Assembly (NCBI GenBank): GCA_016786615.1
Contig: JAEUVX010000009.1
Location: 1-64,000, forward strand
Reading direction: 5' to 3'
Length of the DNA stretch: 64,000 nucleotides
DNA from: Flavipsychrobacter sp.
Lineage (GTDB): Bacteria; Bacteroidota; Bacteroidia; Chitinophagales; Chitinophagaceae
Position 1 is the stretch's first letter; every line of letters begins with the position of its first letter. Both the position numbers and the translations under genes were made by a program. Below, in pieces: positions 45,772 through 55,226 of this stretch. The notes beneath the pieces are model-generated. The model saw only the letters and a list, made by a program, of their open reading frames with translations. It was not told where the DNA came from and did no database searches.

Positions 45772-47262
45772 TTGGCTTCACTAAAAAAACTGGCAGGGCA
45801 AACAATGTGGTATGGTGTCAGCACCATAGCTGCACGTATGCTTACCTATCTGCTCACTCCTTATCTTGCCTATACACTCACAGGCGAAGAAGGCAGGTAT
45901 ATTATTGGCCAGTATGGGTACATCTATACACTCTTCCCTATTATGAACGTACTCTATACCTATGGTATGGAAACCTCGTTCTTCCGCTTCAGCAAAACAG
46001 AAGACAGTAAGCAGCTATATAATACACAGACCAGTAGCATGGTTGTTACCACGTTGCTTTTTTCAGTATGCCTTATACTCTTCAATCAGCAGGTAGCAGA
46101 TTTTGCACAACTTGGTACACATACAGAATATGTAGCATGGTGTGCTGCCATCATAGGGTTGGATGCCTTGTCTGCACTGCCATTTGCGAAACTGAGAAAC
46201 GATAACCGCCCGCGCGTTTATGCATTTACCAAAGTAGTGGGTATCGTAGTATTTGTCTGCACTATTATATTCCTCTTCAGCTTTGGCAAAAACATACATG
46301 CAGGCTGGTTTGCTGATTGGTACAACAAACACTACGGCATCGGCTTCATACTTTTTGCCAATCTTTTGCAGGCAGCTATAACGCTGTTATTGTTGCAAAG
46401 AGAGTGGAGGGTGTATCAACCTAAGGTAGATAAAGCATTGCTGAAGCGAGTACTTACCTACGGCTTTCCTATACTGATAGCAGGTTTTGCAGGGCAGATA
46501 AACGATACGCTGAACCGCGTCATGTTTATGGAGCTGCACCCCGGTACTGATGCAGAGAATGTAAAAGCTATCGGTTCTTTTACCATGGCGCTGAGGCTGG
46601 CGGTACTCATCAATCTGGTGATACAGGCATTCAAAATGGCGGCAGAGCCTTTCTTCTTTTCTATTGCAAAAGATGGCGATGCGCAACATACTTATGCACG
46701 TGTTATGAAATGGTTTGTCATCATCATGGCGCTGATGTTTCTGAATGTAATGCTGTATATGGATGTGTGGAAACTCTTTATCGGAGAGCATATACAGGCT
46801 ATACATTTAGTACCTGTTATGTTGCTGTCGTATATTTTTCTTGGTATATACTACAACCTTACTGTGTGGTACAAGTTGACAGACAAAACCTATTTCGGTA
46901 CCTATATTATGGTCATCGGTTCTGTTGTTACCGTCATCTTTAACTGGTTGTTGATACCGGTATGGGGCTATAATGCCTGTGCATGGGGCACGTTGCTATG
47001 CTATGGTGTTATGATGTACCTCTCTTTTATGTGGGGGCAGAAATATTACCCTATTCCATATCAGGTGGGCAAGATGGCAAAATACCTCGGTGTGATGTTG
47101 TTGCTCTATGGTGTGCAGGCGCTCATCAGCAGGTATGTAGATGTGGTTGCTATACGCATAGCAAGCGGCACTGTACTGTTTGCAGGTTATCTGTTCTACA
47201 TCTTCAAACAAGAGCAGAAAGAACTGAAATCATTTCCTTTTATCGGTAAATACGTTCGTTAA
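45772..47262 (+). CDS. Polysaccharide flippase-like protein (Wzx/MATE-like)
   Basis: A 496-residue membrane protein with about 12-14 hydrophobic helices, the second flippase of the window. The N-terminal LAGQTMWYGVSTIAARMLTYLLTPYLAY and the segment FPILIAGFAGQINDTLNRVMF (about residue 232) are typical of Bacteroidota O-antigen or polysaccharide flippases. The start is TTG (MASLKKLAGQ); the next in-frame ATG would cut into the conserved N-terminus. Its stop overlaps the convergent AraC gene by 4 bases. No glycosyltransferase is adjacent. Confidence 0.85.
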   Translation: MASLKKLAGQTMWYGVSTIAARMLTYLLTPYLAYTLTGEEGRYIIGQYGYIYTLFPIMNVLYTYGMETSFFRFSKTEDSKQLYNTQTSSMVVTTLLFSVCLILFNQQVADFAQLGTHTEYVAWCAAIIGLDALSALPFAKLRNDNRPRVYAFTKVVGIVVFVCTIIFLFSFGKNIHAGWFADWYNKHYGIGFILFANLLQAAITLLLLQREWRVYQPKVDKALLKRVLTYGFPILIAGFAGQINDTLNRVMFMELHPGTDAENVKAIGSFTMALRLAVLINLVIQAFKMAAEPFFFSIAKDGDAQHTYARVMKWFVIIMALMFLNVMLYMDVWKLFIGEHIQAIHLVPVMLLSYIFLGIYYNLTVWYKLTDKTYFGTYIMVIGSVVTVIFNWLLIPVWGYNACAWGTLLCYGVMMYLSFMWGQKYYPIPYQVGKMAKYLGVMLLLYGVQALISRYVDVVAIRIASGTVLFAGYLFYIFKQEQKELKSFPFIGKYVR

Positions 47263-48122
47263 GAAAGCAGCTCGCAAGGCTTCATACCCGTAGCTTTTTT
47301 GAAAGCTGTGCTGAAGTGCGATATACTGCTGAAGCCAAGTGTATTGGCAACGTCTGACACAGAGAGCCCCTGCTGTTGCAGCATTTCTTTTGCTTTGCTG
47401 ATGCGCAGGTCTTGCGTGTATTCGTGGATGGTTTTTCCTGTCAGTGCTTTAAAGCCTTTTTTCAGGTAGCATTCGTTCATCGCTACTTTGCGCGATAGTT
47501 CTTTTATCGTCAGCGGATTATCGAAATGCATCTCTACCACACGGCGTGCTTCCATTACTTTTTCGCGTTCGCTATCATATGCCAGAAAGCGACAGGCAGG
47601 TACAGGACATACAGTGAAAGGCATCGTAATACACTCCAACGCGCGGCGTAGTAGTGCAATGATGGTTTCTTTCTGTTGTAATGTTTGTGTGAAGGCAGTA
47701 GGCGCTGTAGGCTCTTTCATCTGCTGCAGCATAGCCGTAGACTGGCTGCAGATAGAAAACTGCTGCTCTGTTACTTGGTCGAACCGGAAAGGTTGTTCCG
47801 TTTCCAGCAATGATATAGGGTATTGCTCAAAATAAGTCGGCTTGAACTCTATCCACACCACTTCTGCCTCTCCGGGCTTGCTATTGTATTGTAAATAAAG
47901 CAGTTGCAGACAAAACAGCCCGTCGGCTATCGGGAAGAGGTTGAGCCTTGCATGCTCTTCTGGCCAGTTGTGCTCGTCAAAGCTTACAACGATTCTCTCT
48001 GCCTGAATATCCCTGTTTTGCAACATCACCGCACGGCTGATAACATGCGCCTGCTGCCCCAGAATACGTTCTATGGGCGCCTCTTGCGTTTGTATAACAG
48101 AAATAGTGCTGGTCTTTTTCAT
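47259..48122 (-). CDS. AraC-family transcriptional regulator
   Basis: A 287-residue regulator. The last 90 residues form a double helix-turn-helix of AraC type (IKELSRKVAMNECYLKKGFKALTG and LSVSDVANTLGFSSISHFSTAFKKATG). The N-terminal half is an unassigned effector domain. The reading frame extends 20 codons further upstream, but those codons contain the promoter -7 element, so MKKTSTIS is the likely start. It is divergent from the DUF4394 cargo gene, which it may regulate; this is inference. Confidence 0.88.
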   Translation of the reverse strand: MKKTSTISVIQTQEAPIERILGQQAHVISRAVMLQNRDIQAERIVVSFDEHNWPEEHARLNLFPIADGLFCLQLLYLQYNSKPGEAEVVWIEFKPTYFEQYPISLLETEQPFRFDQVTEQQFSICSQSTAMLQQMKEPTAPTAFTQTLQQKETIIALLRRALECITMPFTVCPVPACRFLAYDSEREKVMEARRVVEMHFDNPLTIKELSRKVAMNECYLKKGFKALTGKTIHEYTQDLRISKAKEMLQQQGLSVSDVANTLGFSSISHFSTAFKKATGMKPCELLS

Positions 48123-48134
48123 TGCCTCAGGATG

Positions 48135-48142
48135 CAAATTTA
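48135..48142 (-). promoter_or_regulatory. -7 promoter element of the AraC gene
   Basis: On the minus strand this reads TAAATTTG, 12 bases before the ATG at 48122. A TTG lies 22 bases further upstream as a weak -33. Confidence 0.5.
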
Positions 48143-48229
48143 GGGATAATGTACATCCGTTCGTCAATAAGCCTATAGACAAATCAAACCAAACAGGTCT
48201 GTGCTTCGTAAATACTCAAAACAACCATT

Positions 48230-50134
48230 ATGAAGAATACAATACTCAACACTGTGGCATTGGCATCTTTGCTATATGCACAACAGGCATCAGCGCAAAA
48301 AATAGTCGGCATAACGCAGGACGACAAAATCTTTACTATGGCAAGTGCATCAGCGCCGGGCACTACTACTACACCAATTGCTATTACAGGTATGACCGCC
48401 GGCCAAACAGTTGCCGGTGTAGACTACAGGCCTGCTACAGGAGAGCTATATGCAATGGGTTATAATTCATCAACTACTGAGGCTCAGTTATATACAATCA
48501 ATGCTACAACAGGTGCGGCTACTGTTATCAACAGTACACCCATTATGCTGATGTTGGGCAGCAACAGTGCCATCAGTTTCGACTTCAATCCCACTGTAGA
48601 CAGAATTCGTGTAGTGGGCGCCAATAAAAAGAACTATCGCCTGCACCCTGTTACAGGTGCTATTGTAGCAACAGATATGGACCTCGCTTATGCAGTGGGT
48701 GATGTAAACGCAGCAGCAAGTGCAGCAATAGGTGCCTGTGCATATACTAATAGTTACATCGGTTCTGCAGTTACAATATTGTATAACTATGATATGAGCC
48801 TGAATATACTTACAACACAAATACCGCCTAACAACGGTACGTTGAACACTGTAGGAATTAGCGGTATAGTTGTGAATAATGTAACAAAGTCTATTGATAT
48901 GGATATCTATATGGATCCTGTTACGGTTACTAACATGGCATATCTGGCAGCTAATACAGGTGCTAACATCAATGACAATCTTTACACTATCAATCTGGCA
49001 ACAGGTATGGTAACAAGTGTTGGCATGATAGGTGGTGGTCTGGATGTAAAAAACATTGCAGTAGTAATAGATAGAACAATGCCTGCAGTAACGGGCAAAA
49101 TGGTGTATGCATTGCAAGGTGCTGCACTCATATCTTTTGATAGTGATAATCCGAAATTCATCCGCAGTTCTATGGCTATAACAGGCATTAGCGCCGGGCA
49201 GAGTATTGTGGGTATAGATTTCCGTCCTAAGAATGGTATGCTGTATGCTTTGGGCTATAACATGACTACGATGGAATATCAGTTGTATACCATCAGCACG
49301 AGTACTGCCATGGCAACAGCAGTTAACGCAACTGCAACGGCTATCAATCTGGGATCTACAGGCATGGTAGCTTTCGATTTCAATCCTGTAGCAGACAGGA
49401 TACGCTTGATAAGCCGTGCAAATGGTATGAACTACAGACTGAATCCTGACAACGGTGCAATAGCAGTAACAGATACTACTGTAGCATATATAGCAGGTGA
49501 TGTGAATGTTGGCAAAATGCCACGCATCGGTGCAGTAGCATATACCAATAGTTATGTGAACGCAAAAACTACAGAACTGTTTGGATTGGATGATTCGCTG
49601 GGGTCTTACATAAAAATAAACTCTCCGAACGGAGGTACACTCAGCACAGTAATGAATAGTGCTTATACCGTGAACCTTAGTGATATGACAACAGACATCG
49701 ATTTCTTCTACGATTCTACAAGCGTATCGAACAAAGGTTTTGTATCTGCCAACATATTGGGTGCAGTTAACGATAAGTTTTACAGCATCAACGCATCCGG
49801 CGCTATGACGTTGATAGCAGACATAGGACTTGGTTTGCCGATATCAGACATTGCAGTAGAGCCGCAATATAAAAACAGTGGTACCGGTATTGCATCCATA
49901 CGTGCAGCACAAGCATTTGAAATGTATCCGAACCCTGCGCAAAACGAGATATTTATCAAAGTAGCTGGCAAAGACAATACAGTACAGGTTTACGACGTAG
50001 CAGGCAGAGAAGTAAAACGCCAGACATTAACAGGAAACAATCTGTACATCGGCGATTTGAATAAAGGTGTGTATTTCATCAAACTGACATCGGATGGTGA
50101 AGTGTATAAAGCACAACAACTGATAAAAGAATAA
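48230..50134 (+). CDS. Secreted DUF4394 tandem-repeat protein with T9SS sorting domain
   Basis: A 634-residue exported protein. A signal peptide (residues 1-23, ending in ASAQ) is followed by two DUF4394 modules (about residues 24-270 and 285-530). Each has the same landmarks: AGQ(T/S)(V/I)xG(V/I)D(Y/F)RP, LYAxGYN, FDFNP and R(I/V)RxxxxNxxNYRLxPxxGA. The last 75 residues (FEMYPNPAQNEIFIKV onward) form the T9SS C-terminal sorting domain. DUF4394 is probably a beta-propeller; the binding target is unknown. It is divergent from an AraC-type regulator. Confidence 0.88.
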   Translation: MKNTILNTVALASLLYAQQASAQKIVGITQDDKIFTMASASAPGTTTTPIAITGMTAGQTVAGVDYRPATGELYAMGYNSSTTEAQLYTINATTGAATVINSTPIMLMLGSNSAISFDFNPTVDRIRVVGANKKNYRLHPVTGAIVATDMDLAYAVGDVNAAASAAIGACAYTNSYIGSAVTILYNYDMSLNILTTQIPPNNGTLNTVGISGIVVNNVTKSIDMDIYMDPVTVTNMAYLAANTGANINDNLYTINLATGMVTSVGMIGGGLDVKNIAVVIDRTMPAVTGKMVYALQGAALISFDSDNPKFIRSSMAITGISAGQSIVGIDFRPKNGMLYALGYNMTTMEYQLYTISTSTAMATAVNATATAINLGSTGMVAFDFNPVADRIRLISRANGMNYRLNPDNGAIAVTDTTVAYIAGDVNVGKMPRIGAVAYTNSYVNAKTTELFGLDDSLGSYIKINSPNGGTLSTVMNSAYTVNLSDMTTDIDFFYDSTSVSNKGFVSANILGAVNDKFYSINASGAMTLIADIGLGLPISDIAVEPQYKNSGTGIASIRAAQAFEMYPNPAQNEIFIKVAGKDNTVQVYDVAGREVKRQTLTGNNLYIGDLNKGVYFIKLTSDGEVYKAQQLIKE

Positions 50135-50156
50135 TAGGTCATAGGTGGTTTGTATA

Positions 50157-50184
50157 GAAGGGCTTGCTTTAGGGCAAGCCCTTC
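50157..50184 (+). terminator. Intrinsic terminator
   Basis: A perfect 11-bp stem (GAAGGGCTTGC / GCAAGCCCTTC) with a 6-base loop and a GCTTTT tail follows the DUF4394 gene. Confidence 0.88.
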
Positions 50185-50230
50185 GCTTTTAATGTATATT
50201 CCTTAGTACCTTTAGCATAAATACTCCAAC

Positions 50231-51133
50231 ATGGGCTTCATCATCTTAGGTGTTATCATCTTAATAGCAAGTTTTATAGCAGCAGGCATTACAGATAAAA
50301 TAAAACCTGTAATAAAAGGTGTAAGGCTACTATCCATGATATTGGTATTGCTGGGTTTTTTGACAGCAAGCGTGGTGCAGATAGATGCAGGCTATATTGG
50401 GGTTAAAAAACTATTTGGTAAAATACAGCCGGATGTACTGAATAGTGGGCTGCATATGGTAAACCCGTTGGTAGATGTTGTAGAGGTAGATGTGCGTACA
50501 CAAAACTATACTATGAGCGGTGTGCATGATGAGGGAGAAAAATCGGGCGATGATGCAATACGTGTATTGAGTGCAGATGGACTGGAAGTGACGATAGACC
50601 TGACGGTACTATACAAAGTTATACCCGGCGATGCACCAGACATATTGCGCAAAATAGGCATCGACTATGTAGAAAAAATTGTGCGCCCAATAGCCCGAAC
50701 CAAAATACGCGACAATGCAGTCTACTACGATGCAGTAGCCCTGTACTCCACCAAGCGCGATGAATTTCAGGCAAGGATATTTAAGGGTATGGAAGATGAG
50801 TTTAAAAAACGTGGCCTGATGCTGGAGAATTTGCTGGTAAGAAATATAACATTGCCCACGTCTGTGAAAAATACGATTGAAACTAAAATAAACGCAGAGC
50901 AGGAAGCACAGAAAATGCAGTTTGTACTGCAAAAGGAAAAGCAGGAAGCAGAGCGCAAACGTATAGAAGCACAGGGTATTGCAGACTATCAGCACATCAT
51001 CAGCGAGAGCCTGACAGAAAAACAACTGCAGTATGAGCAGATAAAAGCGATGAAAGATCTTGCTGCATCAGACAATGCAAAAATCATCATGATGGGCAAA
51101 GGCAGCACACCTGTGATACTGGATGGGAAATAG
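50231..51133 (+). CDS. SPFH/prohibitin-family membrane protein
   Basis: A 300-residue protein with two N-terminal hydrophobic stretches (residues 2-20 and 34-52), then an SPFH domain (about residues 50-220; DAGYIGVKKLFGKIQPDVLNSGLHMVNPL, RTQNYTMSGVHDEGEKSGDDAI). A long helical, Lys/Glu/Gln-rich C-terminal coiled coil (residues 215-265) follows. Prohibitin-like proteins form membrane ring scaffolds that influence proteases and lipid domains. It stands alone; its end touches that of the convergent DUF3667 gene. Confidence 0.9.
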   Translation: MGFIILGVIILIASFIAAGITDKIKPVIKGVRLLSMILVLLGFLTASVVQIDAGYIGVKKLFGKIQPDVLNSGLHMVNPLVDVVEVDVRTQNYTMSGVHDEGEKSGDDAIRVLSADGLEVTIDLTVLYKVIPGDAPDILRKIGIDYVEKIVRPIARTKIRDNAVYYDAVALYSTKRDEFQARIFKGMEDEFKKRGLMLENLLVRNITLPTSVKNTIETKINAEQEAQKMQFVLQKEKQEAERKRIEAQGIADYQHIISESLTEKQLQYEQIKAMKDLAASDNAKIIMMGKGSTPVILDGK

Positions 51134-51134
51134 C

Positions 51135-52178
51135 TTAATAATTTATTCCCATCGACCATAATGATTTTAGATAGAGTAACTTCTCTAAACCGATAATTTG
51201 TACACAGGTTGATGCCGATAATAATAGAAATTTACCGAATGTTGTTAGCCATCTTTGCTTGTAAAAGTTCTTCATAGCTATCAGCATATAGGTTGCATAG
51301 CCTGCGATTACTGCGCCTATTACAAAAGGAATAAATCTATCATTTATAGAATAGTATTTATTGCTGACCACTATAAATAGTAGCAAAAGAATAAAGGCAA
51401 CTGTATAGCAATGCAATGAAAAAATAGCATGAGATACATAGTAGTAAGTTTTTCTCTTACGGAAATAAAGCAAGTACAAGAAGAACGAAAATATAGGAAG
51501 TGATATGAAGAATATTTTTGAGATAGAATGCTTGAAGCTATCTTCCACACTACCATAAAAGTTATATGGGTCTAGATTATAAGCAGCACCAATAGCTATT
51601 CTTCTTTTTTGAAGGTAGCGATTCCAAAAGTTGTGTTTGAGGCTGTCAGGCAAACTGTTTTGTACAGAATCATAATATTTTTGACCTAAAAGAGATATGG
51701 AGTCCGTGTACATATAAGGTATCTTTTCCCCTTCAACATGTACTTCACCAACTAAATTAAGGTTAAGGCCCGTAGCTCTGTTAAATTCATCAATAGTACG
51801 TGTCGTAGAATCAATAACATGTGTGATTTTAGGGTGTGTTTGTTTCAGATATTTGGGGCTTGTTGGCTCAAGACTTAGAAAAACAAGAAAAAATGCAAAA
51901 GAAATAAAGAGGTACATACGTATAGGGTCCAAATACTGTACGCGTCGTCCTTTTATATATTCTTCAGTCAGAAAACCTGGTTTAAAGAGTAAAGTTTTGA
52001 CTGTTGCCCATAATTTGCTATCGAAGTGAGTAATATCGTTGAAAAAATGCGTTACTAACCCCCAAAATGTTTGCTTAGGTTCAACATTTTCCTGCCCGCA
52101 TTTGTGGCAAAATCGGTCGTACAAATTTGCACCACAGTTCAGACATTTTTTCTCCTTTCTTTCGTGTTGATGCGACAT
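51135..52178 (-). CDS. DUF3667 membrane protein, copy 2
   Basis: A 347-residue protein. An N-terminal zinc-ribbon-like motif (CLNCGANLYDRFCHKCGQE, residues 13-31) precedes the DUF3667 region, with FGFLTEEYIKGRR-like and YLDPIRMYLFISFAFF segments. About five hydrophobic helices lie toward the C-terminus. The function is unknown. It lies 12 bases after its paralogue, with which it shares about the whole architecture. Confidence 0.82.
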   Translation of the reverse strand: MSHQHERKEKKCLNCGANLYDRFCHKCGQENVEPKQTFWGLVTHFFNDITHFDSKLWATVKTLLFKPGFLTEEYIKGRRVQYLDPIRMYLFISFAFFLVFLSLEPTSPKYLKQTHPKITHVIDSTTRTIDEFNRATGLNLNLVGEVHVEGEKIPYMYTDSISLLGQKYYDSVQNSLPDSLKHNFWNRYLQKRRIAIGAAYNLDPYNFYGSVEDSFKHSISKIFFISLPIFSFFLYLLYFRKRKTYYYVSHAIFSLHCYTVAFILLLLFIVVSNKYYSINDRFIPFVIGAVIAGYATYMLIAMKNFYKQRWLTTFGKFLLLSASTCVQIIGLEKLLYLKSLWSMGINY

Positions 52179-52190
52179 GTTCGGTTTGTT

Positions 52191-53213
52191 TTAATGCCCA
52201 CCGGCCATTGCAAAAAATGAGTTGACTAAAAGCCCAAACAGAATTAGTAATAATACTACAGACATAATGGCAACAAGTATCAACCATTTGATACCTGTCT
52301 TAACAACATTTTGCTTGTAGAAGCGAAACATAGCTACTAATATGTAAACAGATATTCCAAAATAAAGTAACAATGTCATTATAAGGCTTGTAGTATTAGA
52401 ATCTGGCAGAACAACATTTATTACTTTTGTAAGTCCGAGAAAGAACCAGGCAACTATGTAACAATGCAGTGTAAATATTGCATGAGATACATAAAAGAAT
52501 TCTCTACGTCTGCGGATATATAGCAATGCAAGTATCAGGGAAAATATGGGGAGTGATATGAAGAATACTTTGGAGAAAGAATGATAAAATTTGTCCAGAA
52601 GATTTCCTATAAAATCATACGGATTCCGATAGTATGTATTTGCTACGCCTACTATACTTTTTTCTATGTATCTGTTGAGTTCATCACTTTTCAGACTATC
52701 AGGTAATGCCTTTTGAAGAGAATCGTAATGGTGCAGTCCGTTAGAATAGTTATCTCCGAAATTAAATACCATTACATTATTGCCATTAATTTTCACACCT
52801 GTCATATTAAAATCCTTAGACCCTTTATTAGCAGCAATCACAGAGTCTATTCCATGTACCAACTTAGGGTCATTACTATATCTGTGTTTATTTGTATCAT
52901 TCCTGAGAGATAGATATAATAAAAAGAATGCAAAAGATACAAACAGATACATACGTACAGGATCCAGGTATTTCATCCTTCGGCCTTTTACATATTCTTC
53001 TGTCAGGAATCCGGGCTTCAACAGCAGGTTTTTCAGCGTAATAAAAAACTTGCCGTCAAAGTGTGTCAGGTCGTTAAAAAAATGTGTTATCAGATGCCAT
53101 AGTGTTTGTTTGGGTTCCATGTTTTCCTGCCCGCAGTTTTTACAATAGCGTCCGTCAACCTGCGCATCGCAGTTCAGGCAATTGGTTTCTTTTCGCAGTT
53201 TTCCGTGAGACAC
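52191..53213 (-). CDS. DUF3667 membrane protein, copy 1
   Basis: A 340-residue paralogue of the next gene, with zinc-ribbon motif CLNCDAQVDGRYCKNCGQE and the same segments LITHFFNDLTHFDGKF, GFLTEEYVKGRR and YLDPVRMYLFVSFAFF. I chose the GTG at 53213 (VSHGKLRKE), which aligns with MSHQHERKE of the paralogue, over an upstream in-frame ATG at 53258. The pair is likely a duplication and one transcription unit. Function unknown. Confidence 0.8.
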   Translation of the reverse strand: MSHGKLRKETNCLNCDAQVDGRYCKNCGQENMEPKQTLWHLITHFFNDLTHFDGKFFITLKNLLLKPGFLTEEYVKGRRMKYLDPVRMYLFVSFAFFLLYLSLRNDTNKHRYSNDPKLVHGIDSVIAANKGSKDFNMTGVKINGNNVMVFNFGDNYSNGLHHYDSLQKALPDSLKSDELNRYIEKSIVGVANTYYRNPYDFIGNLLDKFYHSFSKVFFISLPIFSLILALLYIRRRREFFYVSHAIFTLHCYIVAWFFLGLTKVINVVLPDSNTTSLIMTLLLYFGISVYILVAMFRFYKQNVVKTGIKWLILVAIMSVVLLLILFGLLVNSFFAMAGGH

Positions 53214-53314
53214 AGCAAATGGATTTGACACTAAAATAATAAACCCGCGCAATGACACTCAACATTCTGCGTCATTTTTGAATTAATACTACATTTGGTA
53301 CAAAGCCATCAATC

Positions 53315-53854
53315 ATGGACGATAATTTAGAAGCATTGAAATACCCCATCGGCAGGCATCAAAGCCCTGATACCTACGATGCCAATAAGCTGAATGAATG
53401 GATAAGTGTACTGGAGGCTTTACCGGGATGGCTGGATACATGCATTGAAAACCTGGACGAAGCGCATTTACAAACGCCCTACCGCCCCGGCGGGTGGACG
53501 GTGCAACAGGTATTGCACCATATTGCAGACAGCCATATGAATATGTACATCCGATTAAAGTTTGCGCTGACGGAGGATAACCCCACCATCATGCCCTATG
53601 ACGAGAACAAATGGGCGCTACTATATGATGTAGAAGCAACGCCTGTAAATATATCTATCACATTACTACATGCTTTGCACCGGCGAATTACGGCTGTACT
53701 GCGCAATCTGAAAGATGAAGAATGGGGACGTACTTATTATCATCCTGATAATAAAAAAACGTATACACTCTGGGAGATGGCAGCCCTCTATGCATGGCAC
53801 AGCCGCCACCATATGGAGCATGTGCGTCAACTAAGGATGCGTATGGGGTGGTAA
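53315..53854 (+). CDS. BstA/YfiT-type DinB-fold protein
   Basis: A 179-residue four-helix-bundle metalloprotein of the DinB/YfiT superfamily. The metal-binding histidines are visible in VLHHIADSH (His69, His74) and in WHSRHHMEH near the C-terminus (residues 162-169). Relatives are bacillithiol S-transferases or metal-dependent hydrolases; the thiol used by this organism is not known. The N-terminal LKYPIGRHQSP is typical of the family. It heads a run of plus-strand genes. Confidence 0.85.
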   Translation: MDDNLEALKYPIGRHQSPDTYDANKLNEWISVLEALPGWLDTCIENLDEAHLQTPYRPGGWTVQQVLHHIADSHMNMYIRLKFALTEDNPTIMPYDENKWALLYDVEATPVNISITLLHALHRRITAVLRNLKDEEWGRTYYHPDNKKTYTLWEMAALYAWHSRHHMEHVRQLRMRMGW

Positions 53855-53917
53855 TCAATTCTTTTTATTTGCAAGCTATTGCTTCGCGTTGTAGATTGCG
53901 TACCAAATTCATTTGTT

Positions 53918-54388
53918 ATGCAACAAGGCATGCTTCACCTGCACAATTTTCTGCGTTGGTTCGTTATCATCTTCGCTATATGGACAATCGTAAAAACCAT
54001 GGGCGGACTTGGTGGCAATAAGCCATTTACCAAAGCAGAGAAACGCCCTGCTATGTTGCTTATGATAGTTTGTGATATCCAATTGCTTTTAGGCATGTTC
54101 CTCTACTTCACAGGCGCTTGGGGCTTAAAGAATATTCAGAACCAGGGCATGGGCAATGTGATGAAAGATAGCCTAAGTCGCTTCTGGGCTGTAGAACACA
54201 TAACAGGTATGCTTATCGCTATCATCCTGATACACATTGGTTATGCATCTGTAAAGAAAGACATCCCTGATGTAGCTAAATACAAGAAAGTATTCTGGAT
54301 GTCGCTGGTAGCAATTATCATCATATTGGCTACTATACCTTGGCCTTTCCGCGAGGCTATTGCGCGTCCATTGTTTCCCGGTATGTAA
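53918..54388 (+). CDS. Small membrane protein, four helices
   Basis: A 156-residue inner-membrane protein with about four transmembrane helices. Family-like segments are HLHNFLRWFVIIFAIWTI at the start and FWAVEHITGMLIAIILIHIGYASVKK near residue 100. It resembles a cytochrome-like four-helix unit with several His, but no heme motif is proven. The frame is open upstream to 53879; ATG 53918 is preferred because similarity begins with HLHNF. plsC follows after 3 bases. Confidence 0.75.
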   Translation: MQQGMLHLHNFLRWFVIIFAIWTIVKTMGGLGGNKPFTKAEKRPAMLLMIVCDIQLLLGMFLYFTGAWGLKNIQNQGMGNVMKDSLSRFWAVEHITGMLIAIILIHIGYASVKKDIPDVAKYKKVFWMSLVAIIIILATIPWPFREAIARPLFPGM

Positions 54389-54391
54389 TAT

Positions 54392-55132
54392 ATGATACTG
54401 CTAAGACTGCTTCGCCCGGTTTATGTAGTATATGTGATAGCAACATTTTTGTGTTGCCTGTTGTTGGCATTTCCTTTATTTCTGGCATTTGGCTCGGTAG
54501 ATAAAGCATGGGCAAGGCGTGTTATCTGGTATATAGTTCATTATTGGTCAAGAGGCTGGCTTTTTTGCATGGGTATGCCTGTGTATCGTACAGGGTCCAA
54601 GCCGGCCAATAAAAGGTTTGTATATGTTGCCAATCATATTTCTTACCTCGATACTATACTTATATATGCTGCTGTACCCCAATACTTCCGCACGCTGGCG
54701 AAGAAGGAGATGGCACGCATACCCGTATTTGGTTTTGTATATAAACAACTGGCTATACTCGTTGACCGCAGCAGCGCCCACAGCCGTGCTAAAAGCCTGC
54801 GCCTGATGTGGCGTATGCTGAAGCACGAAAGCAATATTGCTATATTTCCCGAAGGCACGTTCAATGAAACAGACAAGCCGCTGAAAGAATTCTACGATGG
54901 CGCTTTCCGTTTGGCCATCAATACACAAACCGCCATTTTACCTATGATATTCCCGGATACGGTCAATCGCTGGCACTACAGCCACTGGTGGATGCTGAGC
55001 CCCGGGCGCAACAGGGTCATCTACCTATCACCTGTACCCGTTGCAGGGATGACTCCGGCAGACCTGCCCACCCTGAAACAACAGGTGTATGACCTGATGG
55101 AAAAAGCGATGATAGAGGCTAAAAAGAAATAG
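54392..55132 (+). CDS. 1-acyl-sn-glycerol-3-phosphate acyltransferase (PlsC-like)
   Basis: A 246-residue membrane enzyme that adds the second acyl chain in phosphatidic acid synthesis. An N-terminal hydrophobic helix (residues 7-32) precedes the acyltransferase motifs NHISYLDTIL (HX4D, about residue 80) and FPEGTFNETDKPLKEF (about residue 150). The gene follows a small membrane protein by 3 bases and is likely cotranscribed with it. The substrate preference is not readable. Confidence 0.88.
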   Translation: MILLRLLRPVYVVYVIATFLCCLLLAFPLFLAFGSVDKAWARRVIWYIVHYWSRGWLFCMGMPVYRTGSKPANKRFVYVANHISYLDTILIYAAVPQYFRTLAKKEMARIPVFGFVYKQLAILVDRSSAHSRAKSLRLMWRMLKHESNIAIFPEGTFNETDKPLKEFYDGAFRLAINTQTAILPMIFPDTVNRWHYSHWWMLSPGRNRVIYLSPVPVAGMTPADLPTLKQQVYDLMEKAMIEAKKK

Positions 55133-55155
55133 GTACATATATTTTCTTTTGCAAA

Positions 55156-55187
55156 TACTTACGACTTTCTACTTTCTACTTACGACT
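55156..55187. repeat. Two copies of TACTTACGACT 21 bases apart
   Basis: TACTTACGACT occurs at 55156 and 55177 with a pyrimidine-rich spacer of TTCTAC-like units between. It lies between plsC and ychF and looks like a member of an intergenic repeat family. Confidence 0.5.
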
Positions 55188-55198
55188 AAAATAAACCG

Positions 55199-55206
55199 TA
55201 CCTTTG
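55199..55206 (+). promoter_or_regulatory. -7 promoter element of ychF
   Basis: TACCTTTG is an exact TAnnTTTG match 20 bases before the start codon. Confidence 0.5.
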
Positions 55207-55226
55207 CGCAAATTTTTTAAAGCGAT

